DNA from: Flavobacteriales bacterium
GTDB taxonomy: Bacteria > Bacteroidota > Bacteroidia > Flavobacteriales > TMED113
Assembly (NCBI GenBank): GCA_002718895.1
Contig: PBGD01000007.1
Span: 22,954-86,953 of the forward strand
Direction of reading: 5' to 3'
DNA length: 64,000 nt
Positions 38,724 through 47,433 of this stretch are shown here, one piece after another. The notes under the pieces were generated by a model. The model made no database searches, was not told where the DNA came from, and was given only the letters and a program-made list of their open reading frames with translations. The translations under genes were made by a program, and so were the position numbers. How positions within the stretch are numbered: position 1 is the first letter of the stretch; every line of letters begins with the position of its first letter.

Positions 38724-40004
38724 TTAAAAAAGGTCGTCGCCTGTTATACTTTGTGTTCTTTTACTGTAATTAATCGATCTTTTTACAAAAAAATCGCCAT
38801 GTTTTGTTCCGATAATTTCATCATTAAACCATTCTGTTTGATTAACTAAATTATCTGTTGTCTCAAATACTTTATCAATCCCAATACTTTCTAAAGAACG
38901 ATTAAATCTATCTTTTATAAACTCTTTAACTTGATTCTTAGGAAGGAAATCTAGTTCTCCTTCTTCAAATATCCAGTCAATAATTTTACTTTCAGCTGTA
39001 TACGCTTCTTCACACATTTCTTGAACTTTCAATTTGTATTTATCGTCAAACCAATCTGGCTTTTCAGATCTAAGAATTTTAATTAAGTCTATGCCAAAGT
39101 CTCCATGAATTTGCTCTTCTTTAGAAGTTGCTTCAACCACGTTGGATATCCCCTTTAACATATTTTTATGTTTATTAAATGCCATAATAATTAAAAATTG
39201 AGAAAATAGAGAAACATGTTCTATAAAAAGAGAGAACAGTAAAATCGATTCTGTGTATTCTTGAGCATTTTCACTTTTTGACTTAGCCAGAGCTGTTTCT
39301 AAGTATTTAACTCTTCTCATTATAACTGGCTTTTTTTTGAGGACTTCAAACTCTTTATTTAAACCTAGGATCTCTAATAAGTGTGAATATGCGTCTGCAT
39401 GTCTGACTTCGCTCTCTGCAAATGTTGCACCTACTGATCCAATTTCAGGTTTGGGAATTTTATGATAGATATCACCCCAAAAAGTTTTTACAGCTACTTC
39501 AATTTGAGAAATTGCTAACATAGTATTTTTGATAGCATTTCTTTCAATATGTGTAAGGCCTGTTTTAAAGTCTTGAATGTCGCTAGTAAAGTTAAACTCA
39601 GAATGAATCCAATATGAATGTCTAATTGCTGGAACATATTCATAAAGCTCAGGATATTCATATGGTTTTAAATTAATTCTTTTTTCAAACATGTTTCTTG
39701 CTCTTTTTTGAGCTTGTTGGTTTCTATAAAGTATATATGCTTTAGCTACGTCAAGAAACTGACTTTTCATGAGAGTTTGCTCCACCAAATCTTGAATTTC
39801 TTCAACATTAGGGACATAATTTGGATTTTTTTCCTTTCTTTCAGACAGAGCTGAATAAACTTGTTCTGTGATCTTTTCAGCATCTTTTACATCCCCATTT
39901 TTAACAGAGAGCATTGCTTTTAGAATAGCATCTGTAATTTTTTCAATTTCAAAAGGTTTTTTTGAAAAGTTTCTTTTAAAAATAGTATCAATTTTCATTT
40001 TCAA
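38724..40004 (-). CDS. nrdB: Class I ribonucleotide reductase radical subunit with N-terminal ATP-cone
   Basis: A 426-residue NrdB. Residues ~6-105 are an ATP-cone (KRNFSKKPFEIEKITDAI, VEEIQDLVEQTLM, VAKAYILYR), which normally sits on NrdA and senses ATP/dATP. The ferritin-like core follows with metal ligands that I read as Glu169, Glu199, His202, Glu262, Glu297 and His300, and a Tyr206 four residues after His202. This architecture matches the NrdB of Leeuwenhoekiella blandensis and the class Id (dimanganese) enzymes of flavobacteria. The C-terminus SITGDDLF would dock on NrdA. The large gap upstream (40005-40513) should hold its control region. Confidence 0.96.
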   Translation of the reverse strand: MKMKIDTIFKRNFSKKPFEIEKITDAILKAMLSVKNGDVKDAEKITEQVYSALSERKEKNPNYVPNVEEIQDLVEQTLMKSQFLDVAKAYILYRNQQAQKRARNMFEKRINLKPYEYPELYEYVPAIRHSYWIHSEFNFTSDIQDFKTGLTHIERNAIKNTMLAISQIEVAVKTFWGDIYHKIPKPEIGSVGATFAESEVRHADAYSHLLEILGLNKEFEVLKKKPVIMRRVKYLETALAKSKSENAQEYTESILLFSLFIEHVSLFSQFLIIMAFNKHKNMLKGISNVVEATSKEEQIHGDFGIDLIKILRSEKPDWFDDKYKLKVQEMCEEAYTAESKIIDWIFEEGELDFLPKNQVKEFIKDRFNRSLESIGIDKVFETTDNLVNQTEWFNDEIIGTKHGDFFVKRSINYSKRTQSITGDDLF

Positions 40005-40513
40005 ATATTAGAATTTTATTATTATTCAGCTTAGGCTAAATTTACAATTAAACGACGTCTATATCTCAGATTGATCAAAGACCTTTTTAACAAAACACGT
40101 GTTAATAAATAATATTTCATCATTTTTTAGATCTAATAATTATAACTCTATTTATACATCTATAAAACACAACATTGTTGATGTCATATATATAAAAACT
40201 TAGCACCGATTTATACAACATATAGTTAGCTATTTTAGTCACGAGTAAATGTCACAGATTTTATCTATCACAAAATAATCTCTCGGATTATGTACTGAAA
40301 TATGCTGTTGGGGGCAAGTAACTTAATTTTGTAAAAAATCAATTACTGAAGGCAAATATTTAACATTAAATTAAATTTTACAATAAACTTTGAAAAATAA
40401 ATTCATTTATTTTTTAACATTCATTGTTATTAACTTTTTGTATTAGATTTGTTGTGTAGTTATTACTGGATTTAGTAATTTAAATTACAACTATTTTAAT
40501 AAATTAAATTAGC
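40005..40513. other. 509-base gap without protein-coding gene between divergent nrdB and glyS
   Basis: By far the longest gene-free stretch in the window, AT-rich with a few GC-richer words (TTGGGGGCAAGT near 40308-40319). I see a candidate glyS promoter at 40424-40451, a small palindrome CAACA-T-TGTTG at 40170-40180 nested within ACATC (40156-40160) and GATGT (40180-40184), and 7-base complementary words ACAAAAT/ATTTTGT near 40270 and 40327. No ORF over about 60 codons and no tRNA are present. It may carry the nrdB promoter, an operator, or a small RNA; none is established. Confidence 0.5.
40424..40451 (+). promoter_or_regulatory. Putative sigma-A-type promoter for glyS (TTG-17-TAGATTTG)
   Basis: TTG at 40424-40426 and TAGATTTG at 40444-40451 separated by 17 bases match the Bacteroidetes TTG/TAnnTTTG promoter. 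The GTG start of glyS is 62 bases beyond the -7 element. This is the best two-part promoter match I found. Confidence 0.5.
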
Positions 40514-42019
40514 GTGTTAGATTTAAAGAAAATTATAAGTCATTCTAAAGAATATGGTTTCATCTTTCCTTCAAGTGAAATATACGATGGTCTTTCAGCC
40601 ATATATGATTATGGTCCCTTTGGCGTAGAATTAAAAAATAATATTAAAAATTATTGGTGGAAATCCATGGTTCAAGAAAATGAAAATATCGTAGGATTAG
40701 ATTCATCGATATTTATGCATCCAAGAATATGGAAGGCCTCTGGCCATGTTGATGCATTTAGCGATCCTTTAGTTGATAATAAAGATTCAAAGAAAAGATA
40801 TCGTGCTGATACTTTAATTGAGGATCATGTAATAAAGATTCAAAAAAAAATTGATAAAGAAATTTTAAAGGGGGAGAAGAGATTTGGCGATGACTTTAAT
40901 AATGAGAAATTTCAACAAACAAACACCAAAATAATAAAGTATAATAAAGAGATAAAAGCGATTAAACAAAAATTAAATAGTTCGTTACAACAAGATAATT
41001 TAATTGGTTTAAGTGAATTAATTGATCAATTGGATATAAAATGTCCCATTTCAGGCACTAATAATTGGACAGATGTAAGAAAGTTTAATTTAATGTTTGA
41101 CACTCAATTAGGTGCTATAAGTGATGTTGCAAGTAAATTATATCTTCGACCAGAGACTGCACAGGGTATTTTTGTCAATTTTCTCAATGTACAAAAAAGT
41201 GCCAGAAAAAAAATTCCCTTTGGAATTGCTCAAATAGGAAAAGCTTTTAGAAATGAAATTGTGGCAAGACAATTTATTTTTAGAATGAGAGAATTTGAAC
41301 AAATGGAGATGCAATTTTTTGTAAAACCTGGAGATGAAATAAAGTGGTATTCATTTTGGAAACAGCAAAGAATGGAATGGCATAAAAAATTAAATCTTCA
41401 ACTTGGAGAGTATCAATTTCATGATCATCAAAACTTAGCTCATTATGCAAATGCGGCATGTGATATCGAATTTAATTTTCCAATTGGATTTAAAGAACTG
41501 GAAGGAATCCATTCACGAACTAATTATGATTTATCTCAACATCAAATATTTAGTAAAAAGAAATTATCGTATTATGATACTGAAATACAAGAAAGTTATT
41601 TACCATATGTGGTTGAAACTTCTGTAGGCCTAGATAGATTATTTCTTTCTATATTATGTGGATCACTTGTAGAAGAGCCAGTAAATAATGAAAAAAGAAT
41701 TGTGTTAAAAATACCTCCTTTCTTATCTCCTATAAGTGTAGCAGTTTTGCCATTGATCAAAAAAGATGGTTTGAGCAATAAAGCAAGGTCTATTTTTAAT
41801 TATCTAAGATCAAAGTTTAGGTGTCAATTTGAAGACAAGGATTCAATAGGTAAAAGGTATAGAAGACAAGATGCAATAGGAACACCAATATGTCTTACAA
41901 TTGATCATGATACAATTAGCGACGATATGGTTACTTTAAGAAATCGAGATACTATGTTACAGGAAAGAGTTGCAATAAAGAATTTGCCGAAAATTATTAG
42001 AGGGAAGCTTGATATCTAG
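40514..42019 (+). CDS. glyS: Glycyl-tRNA synthetase, homodimeric type
   Basis: A 501-residue class II synthetase of the alpha2 type used by Bacteroidetes, not the alpha2beta2 type of proteobacteria. Seen: EYGFIFPSSEIYDGLSAIYDYGPFG at the start, RPETAQGIFVNF, FGIAQIGKAFRNEI (motif 2 region), EFEQMEMQFF, and a C-terminal anticodon-binding domain with GKRYRRQDAIGTPIC. GTG start at 40514: the conserved N-terminal block begins 13 residues later and there is no ATG between. Its 3' end overlaps the convergent sod gene by 23 bases. Confidence 0.96.
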   Translation: MLDLKKIISHSKEYGFIFPSSEIYDGLSAIYDYGPFGVELKNNIKNYWWKSMVQENENIVGLDSSIFMHPRIWKASGHVDAFSDPLVDNKDSKKRYRADTLIEDHVIKIQKKIDKEILKGEKRFGDDFNNEKFQQTNTKIIKYNKEIKAIKQKLNSSLQQDNLIGLSELIDQLDIKCPISGTNNWTDVRKFNLMFDTQLGAISDVASKLYLRPETAQGIFVNFLNVQKSARKKIPFGIAQIGKAFRNEIVARQFIFRMREFEQMEMQFFVKPGDEIKWYSFWKQQRMEWHKKLNLQLGEYQFHDHQNLAHYANAACDIEFNFPIGFKELEGIHSRTNYDLSQHQIFSKKKLSYYDTEIQESYLPYVVETSVGLDRLFLSILCGSLVEEPVNNEKRIVLKIPPFLSPISVAVLPLIKKDGLSNKARSIFNYLRSKFRCQFEDKDSIGKRYRRQDAIGTPICLTIDHDTISDDMVTLRNRDTMLQERVAIKNLPKIIRGKLDI

Positions 42020-42593
42020 TTTCCACATTTTTCCAATTAACAATATTCCAAAATGCATTAATATAATCAGGACGTTTATTTTGATACTTTAAATAATATG
42101 CATGTTCCCACACATCTAATCCCATTATAGGAACGCCTCCACATTGCCCATCCATCAATGGATTATCTTGGTTAGAAGTCGAGCAAATACTTAAATTGCT
42201 GTTTTTAGAACATAACCAAGCCCAGCCCGAACCAAATCTGGTTGATGCAGCATTTTCAAACTCTTTTTTCATATTATCAAAGCTACCAAAGTTCTGATCA
42301 ATTATTTTCATAAATTGGTTTGATGGGGATATTGTTTGAGGACATAAATTATCCCAAAATAAACAATGATTAAAATATCCTCCACCATTATTCCTAATGG
42401 AATCTGGAATGTTTGGAGACATTAAAATTTGTTCAATAGATTTATTTTCAAATTCAGTACCTTTAATAGCATCATTTAATTTATTTGTGTAACCAGCATG
42501 ATGTTTAGAATGGTGAATTTCCATAGTTTTAGCATCTATGTTTGGTTCTAATGCGTCATATGAATAATCTAGTGTTGGAAGTGTAAAAGACAT
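41997..42593 (-). CDS. sod: Fe/Mn superoxide dismutase
   Basis: A 198-residue Fe/Mn-type SOD. Metal ligands: first His in IHHSKHHAGY, second His in GGGYFNHCLFW, Asp and His in DVWEHAYYLKYQNKRPDY. Asn-Pro-type spacing and the GSGWAWLC block are usual. No signal peptide, so cytoplasmic. Last gene of a reverse run behind an S41 protease (7 bases). Metal preference cannot be read with confidence; the gene could be called sodA or sodB elsewhere. Confidence 0.94.
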   Translation of the reverse strand: MSFTLPTLDYSYDALEPNIDAKTMEIHHSKHHAGYTNKLNDAIKGTEFENKSIEQILMSPNIPDSIRNNGGGYFNHCLFWDNLCPQTISPSNQFMKIIDQNFGSFDNMKKEFENAASTRFGSGWAWLCSKNSNLSICSTSNQDNPLMDGQCGGVPIMGLDVWEHAYYLKYQNKRPDYINAFWNIVNWKNVETRYQASL

Positions 42594-42600
42594 AATAATT

Positions 42601-44133
42601 TTATTTTTTAATTAAAGATAGTGAACTTATTATAATATTATCTTTTTCATTTAAAAACATTTGCATCTCTTCCCACCCCCAGACTTGTCTTATAATCAAG
42701 GCTTGAATTCTAATATAAATATTTTCCTGATTTGTTTTTATTTGATTTATTATTTCAGAATCACTATCAAACTCCAATTTTACCCATGTCACAATGTCTG
42801 TATACATAGAATGTAAAACTGTATTTGATATTTTCCATTCATTATAATTCTTTTGTTTGATGTTATGTCTATTATAATCAACAAAATCAAAAACTAAATC
42901 ATTAAAAAAATTGCTAGAATATAAATACATTACCGCCATAGGTATTTTTTCATTCTGTTCAATTTTATAATCTGGCTCAATACCTCCACCTCCATATACT
43001 AAATCACCATTTTCAGTGTTGAATACCCGCAAACTATCTACGTCTTTATTTTTACCATAAAAGTACTCTTCTTCATCTTCTTCTACATATGGTTTTTGGA
43101 TACACCTACCTGATGGGGTATAATATCTGGAAACAGTAAGTCTAATTAATGATCCATCATTAAGTGAAATTTGCTCTTGCACCAAGCCTTTACCAAAACT
43201 TCTAGATCCAATAATTAATCCTCTATTGTGGTCTTGAATTGCTCCAGCAATAATTTCACTTGCTGATGCAGACCCCTCATCAATTAGAATATAAATATCC
43301 CCGTTTTTATATATGCCATTTTTATCAGAAAAATATTTATATTCGGGTCTAAATTGCCCCTTGGTGTAAACCAAGAGTTTATTCTGATTAAAAAATTCAT
43401 TTAAAATTTTTACTGCTTGATCTAAGTAGCCACCACTATTTCCTCTTAAATCTAAGATTAAACTTTTTATTTTGTTTTTTTCTAATAAAAATTCAAGCTT
43501 ATTTCTAAATTCTCTGTGAGTAGTTTCAGCAAATCTATTTAATTTAATATAACCAATTTGTGGAGCAATTTCATATGCAGCATCGAGACTGTTGAGAGGA
43601 ATTTTATCTCTAATTATTTTGACAATTTTGTTGTTTTTTTTGAATTTAGGATGTGTAGTAATTGTTACTTCTGTACCTTTTTCTCCACGAAGCTTTTTAA
43701 TGACATCTTCATTTTTAATTCCAATTCCTGCTACATTTTCGCCGTCAATGGAGATTATTCTTTCACCCGCAATCAAGCCTACATTATCAGATGGTCCATT
43801 TGGAATAATATTTACAATTACAATTGTGTCCTTTTGAATGGCAAACTCTATTCCAATTCCTTCAAAGCTTCCTTGCATCATTTCCATTGACGATTGAACC
43901 TGTTTCGCGTTCATATATATGGAATGAGGATCTAAATTTTTTAAAGTTTGTTCTATAGAACTTTCAATTAATGAATTCATGTCAATTGAGTCAACATAGT
44001 TTTTTTCAATAGCATTTAGTAGTAAACTTATTTTATTATTGTTTGTGTTTCCAATTTTGAAAAAAAGACTATTACCTACAATAAAAACTGAAGCTATAAT
44101 TAATGCATTATTAATAATTTGCTTTATTTTCAT
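42601..44133 (-). CDS. C-terminal processing protease, peptidase family S41 (second paralogue)
   Basis: A 510-residue S41 protease with an N-terminal membrane/signal segment (~9-24). PDZ domain at ~85-165 (GSFEGIGIEF ... LIAGERIISIDG). Core: SLILDLRGNSGGYLDQ, DEGSASASEIIAGAIQDHNR with nucleophile Ser, and GSRSFGKGLVQEQ with Lys. Clearly paralogous to 31962-33614 but with a different, shorter C-terminus. It follows the dCMP deaminase gene by 2 bases. Confidence 0.95.
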   Translation of the reverse strand: MKIKQIINNALIIASVFIVGNSLFFKIGNTNNNKISLLLNAIEKNYVDSIDMNSLIESSIEQTLKNLDPHSIYMNAKQVQSSMEMMQGSFEGIGIEFAIQKDTIVIVNIIPNGPSDNVGLIAGERIISIDGENVAGIGIKNEDVIKKLRGEKGTEVTITTHPKFKKNNKIVKIIRDKIPLNSLDAAYEIAPQIGYIKLNRFAETTHREFRNKLEFLLEKNKIKSLILDLRGNSGGYLDQAVKILNEFFNQNKLLVYTKGQFRPEYKYFSDKNGIYKNGDIYILIDEGSASASEIIAGAIQDHNRGLIIGSRSFGKGLVQEQISLNDGSLIRLTVSRYYTPSGRCIQKPYVEEDEEEYFYGKNKDVDSLRVFNTENGDLVYGGGGIEPDYKIEQNEKIPMAVMYLYSSNFFNDLVFDFVDYNRHNIKQKNYNEWKISNTVLHSMYTDIVTWVKLEFDSDSEIINQIKTNQENIYIRIQALIIRQVWGWEEMQMFLNEKDNIIISSLSLIKK

Positions 44134-44135
44134 TA

Positions 44136-44564
44136 CTACGTTAGCTTTTTTAAATGAGTGATTTCTATCCCTGATTTTTTCAAAAAATCAATACCAGATT
44201 TATCTTTATATTCTTGGTGGTAAATCAGCCTCCTTATTCCAGCTTGATAAATTAATTTACTACATTCTTTACATGGTGAAAGGGTTAAATATAAATCGGC
44301 ATCTTTACATGATTGTCCATTATGGGCACATTTTAATATCGCATTAGCTTCAGCATGTAAAACATACCACTTAGTTAAGCCATTATCTAATTCACATTTG
44401 TTCTCAAAATTAGAGGGAGTTCCATTATATCCGTCGGAAATGATCATATTGTTTCTAACAATTAATGCGCCTACTTTTTTACGAATGCAATGAGATAAAT
44501 TGGCCCATTCAAGCGCCATTCTCATATAAGCTTTATCATATCTTAGCTGTTTAATTGCATTCAT
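44136..44564 (-). CDS. dCMP deaminase family protein (ComEB-like)
   Basis: A 142-residue zinc deaminase. The active site is HAEANAIL (His ligand, catalytic Glu) and LSPCKECSKLI (two Cys ligands). Length and the early SHCIRKKVGALIVRNNMIISDGYNGTPSNFENKCE segment match dCMP deaminase/ComEB, giving dUMP for dTMP synthesis. Lies 11 bases downstream of tRNA-Leu on the same strand, so may share its transcript. Confidence 0.92.
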   Translation of the reverse strand: MNAIKQLRYDKAYMRMALEWANLSHCIRKKVGALIVRNNMIISDGYNGTPSNFENKCELDNGLTKWYVLHAEANAILKCAHNGQSCKDADLYLTLSPCKECSKLIYQAGIRRLIYHQEYKDKSGIDFLKKSGIEITHLKKLT

Positions 44565-44575
44565 AATTTAAAAAG

Positions 44576-44659
44576 TACCCAGAGTGGGAATCGAACCCAC
44601 ACTCTGTTTCCAGAACTGGATTTTGAATCCAGCGCGTCTACCAATTCCGCCATCTGGGC
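44576..44659 (-). tRNA. tRNA-Leu, anticodon CAA
   Basis: Read on the reverse strand, an 84-base cloverleaf begins GCCCAGATGGCGGAATTGG and ends CTCTGGGTA. The acceptor stem is GCCCAGA paired with TCTGGGT (closing G-U pair); the D-loop has TTGGTAGACGC; the anticodon arm is CTGGA-TTCAAAA-TCCAG giving CAA; a long variable arm follows, then the T-loop GGTTCGATTCC. Leucine identity fits the class II variable arm and discriminator A. The 3' CCA is not encoded. Confidence 0.96.
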
Positions 44660-44725
44660 AAAATCACAATCTACAAATCTAATAGAATTAGTTCACATAA
44701 TAGATATTATATATAATTAATTTAG

Positions 44726-44733
44726 TAAATTTG
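44726..44733 (+). promoter_or_regulatory. Putative -7 element (TAAATTTG) for prs-rplY-pth
   Basis: Exact TAnnTTTG match 26 bases before the prs ATG in the spacer between tRNA-Leu and prs. No clear TTG at the -33 position. Confidence 0.42.
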
Positions 44734-44758
44734 CCTCCCTTGAATTAAATATTATTCA

Positions 44759-45691
44759 ATGTCGTCAAAAGTAAAAATATTTTCAGGTCGATTTTCTCAA
44801 GAATTAGCTTCTAGAATTGCATCTGCATATAAGTTAGATTTAGGAAATGTAGTGTTTCATAATTTTAGTGATGGTGAATTTCAGCCATCGTATGAAGAAA
44901 CTGTCCGAGGAAGTAAGGTGTTTATTATTCAATCTACACCTCCTCCATATGAAAATCTAATGGAGTTATTGTTAATGATAGATGCTGCCAAAAGAGCTTC
45001 TGCTAGTGAAATAATTGCTGTTGTTCCTTATTTTGGAATGGCAAGGCAGGATAGAAAAGATAAGCCTCGTGTTCCTATAGGTGCAAAATTATCAGCTAAT
45101 TTGTTAAGTTCTGCCGGCGCAACTAGAATCGTTACGATTGATTTACATGCTGATCAAATTCAAGGTTTCTTTGAAGTACCAGTTGACCATTTGTTTGCAT
45201 CTACTGTATTTTTAAAATATATTCAATCTTTAAAATTATCTAACTTAGTTATTGCCTCTCCTGATGTAGGAGGTACAAAAAGAGCGAATACTTATGCAAA
45301 ATACTTAAATACTGAAATGGTGATTTGCTATAAGAAAAGGTTAGTTGCTAACAAAATAGATGAGATGCGTATTATTGGAAATGTCGAGGGGAAAAATGTA
45401 GTTTTAGTTGATGATATGATTGATACAGGTGGCACACTTGTAAAAGCAGCTGAAATAATGATTAATGAAGGAGCTTCTAGTGTACGAGCAATTTGTACAC
45501 ACCCAGTTTTATCATCAAATGCATATGAAAATATTACAAATTCTTTACTTGAAGAGTTAATAGTAAGTGATACAATCCCATTAAAAAAGGATTGTTCAAA
45601 AATCAAGGTTTTAACAATTTCGAATTTATTTGCTGATGTTATTAATAATATAGATAGCCATCAGTCAATAAGTTCACAGTTTTTAATTTAA
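44759..45691 (+). CDS. prs: Ribose-phosphate diphosphokinase (PRPP synthase)
   Basis: A 310-residue PRPP synthase supplying nucleotide, histidine and tryptophan synthesis. FSDGEFQPSYEETVRG, YFGMARQDRKDKPRVP and TIDLHADQIQGFFEVPVDHL are conserved; the PRPP-binding loop VLVDDMIDTGGTL is complete. First gene of prs-rplY-pth, a known flavobacterial order. Confidence 0.97.
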   Translation: MSSKVKIFSGRFSQELASRIASAYKLDLGNVVFHNFSDGEFQPSYEETVRGSKVFIIQSTPPPYENLMELLLMIDAAKRASASEIIAVVPYFGMARQDRKDKPRVPIGAKLSANLLSSAGATRIVTIDLHADQIQGFFEVPVDHLFASTVFLKYIQSLKLSNLVIASPDVGGTKRANTYAKYLNTEMVICYKKRLVANKIDEMRIIGNVEGKNVVLVDDMIDTGGTLVKAAEIMINEGASSVRAICTHPVLSSNAYENITNSLLEELIVSDTIPLKKDCSKIKVLTISNLFADVINNIDSHQSISSQFLI

Positions 45692-45701
45692 AAAATATAT
45701 T

Positions 45702-46340
45702 ATGAAATCGGTATCAATAAATGGAATAGCGAGAGTAGATTTAGGTAAAAAATTTGCTAAAAAATTGCGAAAAGAAGATAATGTACCATGTGTTATTTAC
45801 GGTGGGAAAGAAACCCCTGTACACTTCTACGCACATTCAAATGAATTTAGAAAAATTGTATATACTCCCAATGTATATTTAATTGACATTGTAATAGAAA
45901 AACAAAATATAAAGGCGATAATGGGGGACATTCAATTCCATCCAGTAACAGACAAAATTTTACACATTGATTTTATTAGAATTTTTGATAACAAAAAATT
46001 CAAAGTAGAACTGCCAATTGTTTTAGAAGGTAACTCAATTGGTGTGAGAAATGGTGGTAGATTGGCACTAAATATGCGCCGTTTATGTATTGAAGGTTTA
46101 TCGGCAGACATGCCTGAGAACATAAATATTGATATTTCAAATGTTAAGATTGGTCAAGCAATCCGTGTTTCTGATTTAAATTTAGACAATCTCACAATTA
46201 TTAATAATCCTAATGATGTTGTAATGGCGGTGAAAACTGCAAGAGCTGCTATTCAGGAAGAAAATGAAGTAGATTCCCCAGAAAATTCTGAGGAGCCTAA
46301 ATCTGAGGAGCCTAAATCTGAAGAAAATACGTCGGAATAA
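45702..46340 (+). CDS. rplY: Ribosomal protein L25 with Ctc domain
   Basis: A 212-residue L25/TL5/Ctc protein that binds 5S rRNA. The N-terminal L25 fold (NVPCVIYGGKETPVHFYAHSNEF) is followed by the C-terminal TL5 domain (LRVLD-like HIDFIRI, VELPIVLEGNSIG, DMPENINIDIS). The last ~20 residues are acidic and contain a perfect duplicated SEEPK unit encoded by a 15-base tandem repeat. Between prs and pth. Confidence 0.95.
   Translation: MKSVSINGIARVDLGKKFAKKLRKEDNVPCVIYGGKETPVHFYAHSNEFRKIVYTPNVYLIDIVIEKQNIKAIMGDIQFHPVTDKILHIDFIRIFDNKKFKVELPIVLEGNSIGVRNGGRLALNMRRLCIEGLSADMPENINIDISNVKIGQAIRVSDLNLDNLTIINNPNDVVMAVKTARAAIQEENEVDSPENSEEPKSEEPKSEENTSE
46287..46316 (+). repeat. Two perfect copies of a 15-base unit in the rplY tail
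   Basis: TCTGAGGAGCCTAAA at 46287-46301 repeats exactly at 46302-46316, with a third degenerate start (TCTGAAGAAA). In frame, encodes SEEPK twice in the acidic C-terminus; likely slippage-derived length variation. Confidence 0.9.
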
Positions 46341-46371
46341 TTTATCTTAATATATACAATTAACCGTATTT

Positions 46372-46932
46372 ATGAATAAGTTTTTAATTGTAGGACTTGG
46401 CAATCCAGGTCACAATTACGTTGGTACACGTCACAATATTGGATTTGAAATATTAGATCAATGTGCTGAACATTTCTCTACGTCTTTTGAAGAATTGAAA
46501 TATGGTAGCTTAGCTAAATTTAAAATGAAAGGTAGAAGTGTTCATTTATTAAAACCTTCTACTTTTATGAACTTAAGTGGAAAAGCAGTAAGATACTATT
46601 TGCAGAGCTATAAAATTAATTTAAATAATTTATTAGTATCAGCAGATGATCTGCACCTACCATTGGGTACAATTAGATTAAAAAGAGGTGGACGTGATGG
46701 TGGTCATAATGGACATAGAGATATAATTGATAAAATGAATAGTTGTAATTATGCGAGATTAAAGTTTGGAATAGGTAGTGATTTTGATTTTGGAGAACAA
46801 TCAAATTTTGTATTAGGAACATGGCCTGAAAATCAAAGAGAGATTGTGAATGCTTGTATAAAAAAATCTATTAGTGCTATTATAGATTTCTGTAGCTTAG
46901 GAATAGATGATGCAATGAAAAATCACAATTGA
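46372..46932 (+). CDS. pth: Peptidyl-tRNA hydrolase
   Basis: A 186-residue Pth that frees tRNA from peptidyl-tRNA dropped by stalled ribosomes. GLGNPG, GTRHNIGFEILD with the catalytic His, PSTFMNLSG, ADDLHLPLGTIRLKRGGRDGGHNGHRDI are diagnostic. Ends 74 bases before a strong terminator. Confidence 0.97.
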   Translation: MNKFLIVGLGNPGHNYVGTRHNIGFEILDQCAEHFSTSFEELKYGSLAKFKMKGRSVHLLKPSTFMNLSGKAVRYYLQSYKINLNNLLVSADDLHLPLGTIRLKRGGRDGGHNGHRDIIDKMNSCNYARLKFGIGSDFDFGEQSNFVLGTWPENQREIVNACIKKSISAIIDFCSLGIDDAMKNHN

Positions 46933-47006
46933 CACAATAATTTTTTATACAACGCGTTTTTTATGTACAATTTATTTATATACGGGGGTATATTAAAATT
47001 CTTAAT

Positions 47007-47034
47007 AGAGGGACATTAGTCCCTCTTCTTTTTT
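47007..47034 (+). terminator. Rho-independent terminator after prs-rplY-pth
   Basis: An 8-base perfect stem AGAGGGAC / GTCCCTCT with loop ATTA is followed by TCTTTTTT. In this AT-rich window a GC-rich stem with a T-run is unusual, so the call is strong. It lies between pth and the convergent small membrane protein gene. Confidence 0.88.
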
Positions 47035-47043
47035 GATTATAAT

Positions 47044-47292
47044 TTAAATTATAGAAAAATGAGCTAGTACATATAGAGATAAACAGATGTACATTGGATA
47101 TTTAACTAATTTATTTTGCAATATATCTTTTGGAAAATCTTTTAATTCATTTTCAAAAAGATATAAAATCAGATACCATAAAATTATATTATTGTCTGGT
47201 AATACTCCGATATCAAAGAATGAGGATAGAATTATATCAACAGACGTAATTAATCCAATGATACAATAAACGATAATAAGTATTTTTTTCAT
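47044..47292 (-). CDS. Small predicted membrane protein of unknown function
   Basis: An 82-residue hydrophobic protein with about three predicted membrane segments (~4-22, ~33-46, ~66-81) and no recognised motif. The first codon ATG is followed by KKILIIVYCIIGLI. The reading frame is intact but there are no conserved residues I recognise, and it sits alone between a terminator and a 141-base spacer; it could be a real accessory gene or a chance ORF. Confidence 0.4.
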   Translation of the reverse strand: MKKILIIVYCIIGLITSVDIILSSFFDIGVLPDNNIILWYLILYLFENELKDFPKDILQNKLVKYPMYICLSLYVLAHFSII

Positions 47293-47433
47293 TTTACTTT
47301 AATTTATTATTGTAAATATACTAATAAAGTATTTATTATTTTAAAACCCCTTCAATCTATAAAAAAGGTAAAATTAGAGAAGAGAGAATTGGTAGAGTTT
47401 TTAAGTCAGAAATTACTAATGTGGGAGTGTTGG

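Noticed and set aside
40140..40240. Words resembling DnaA boxes (TTATACAAC, TTATACATC) in the nrdB-glyS gap
   Set aside because: Only partial matches to TTATNCACA and expected often in AT-rich sequence.
47293..47433. A short open stretch on the plus strand in the spacer between the small membrane protein and the lipoprotein gene
   Set aside because: About 30 codons without a start or recognisable motif; expected by chance in AT-rich DNA.
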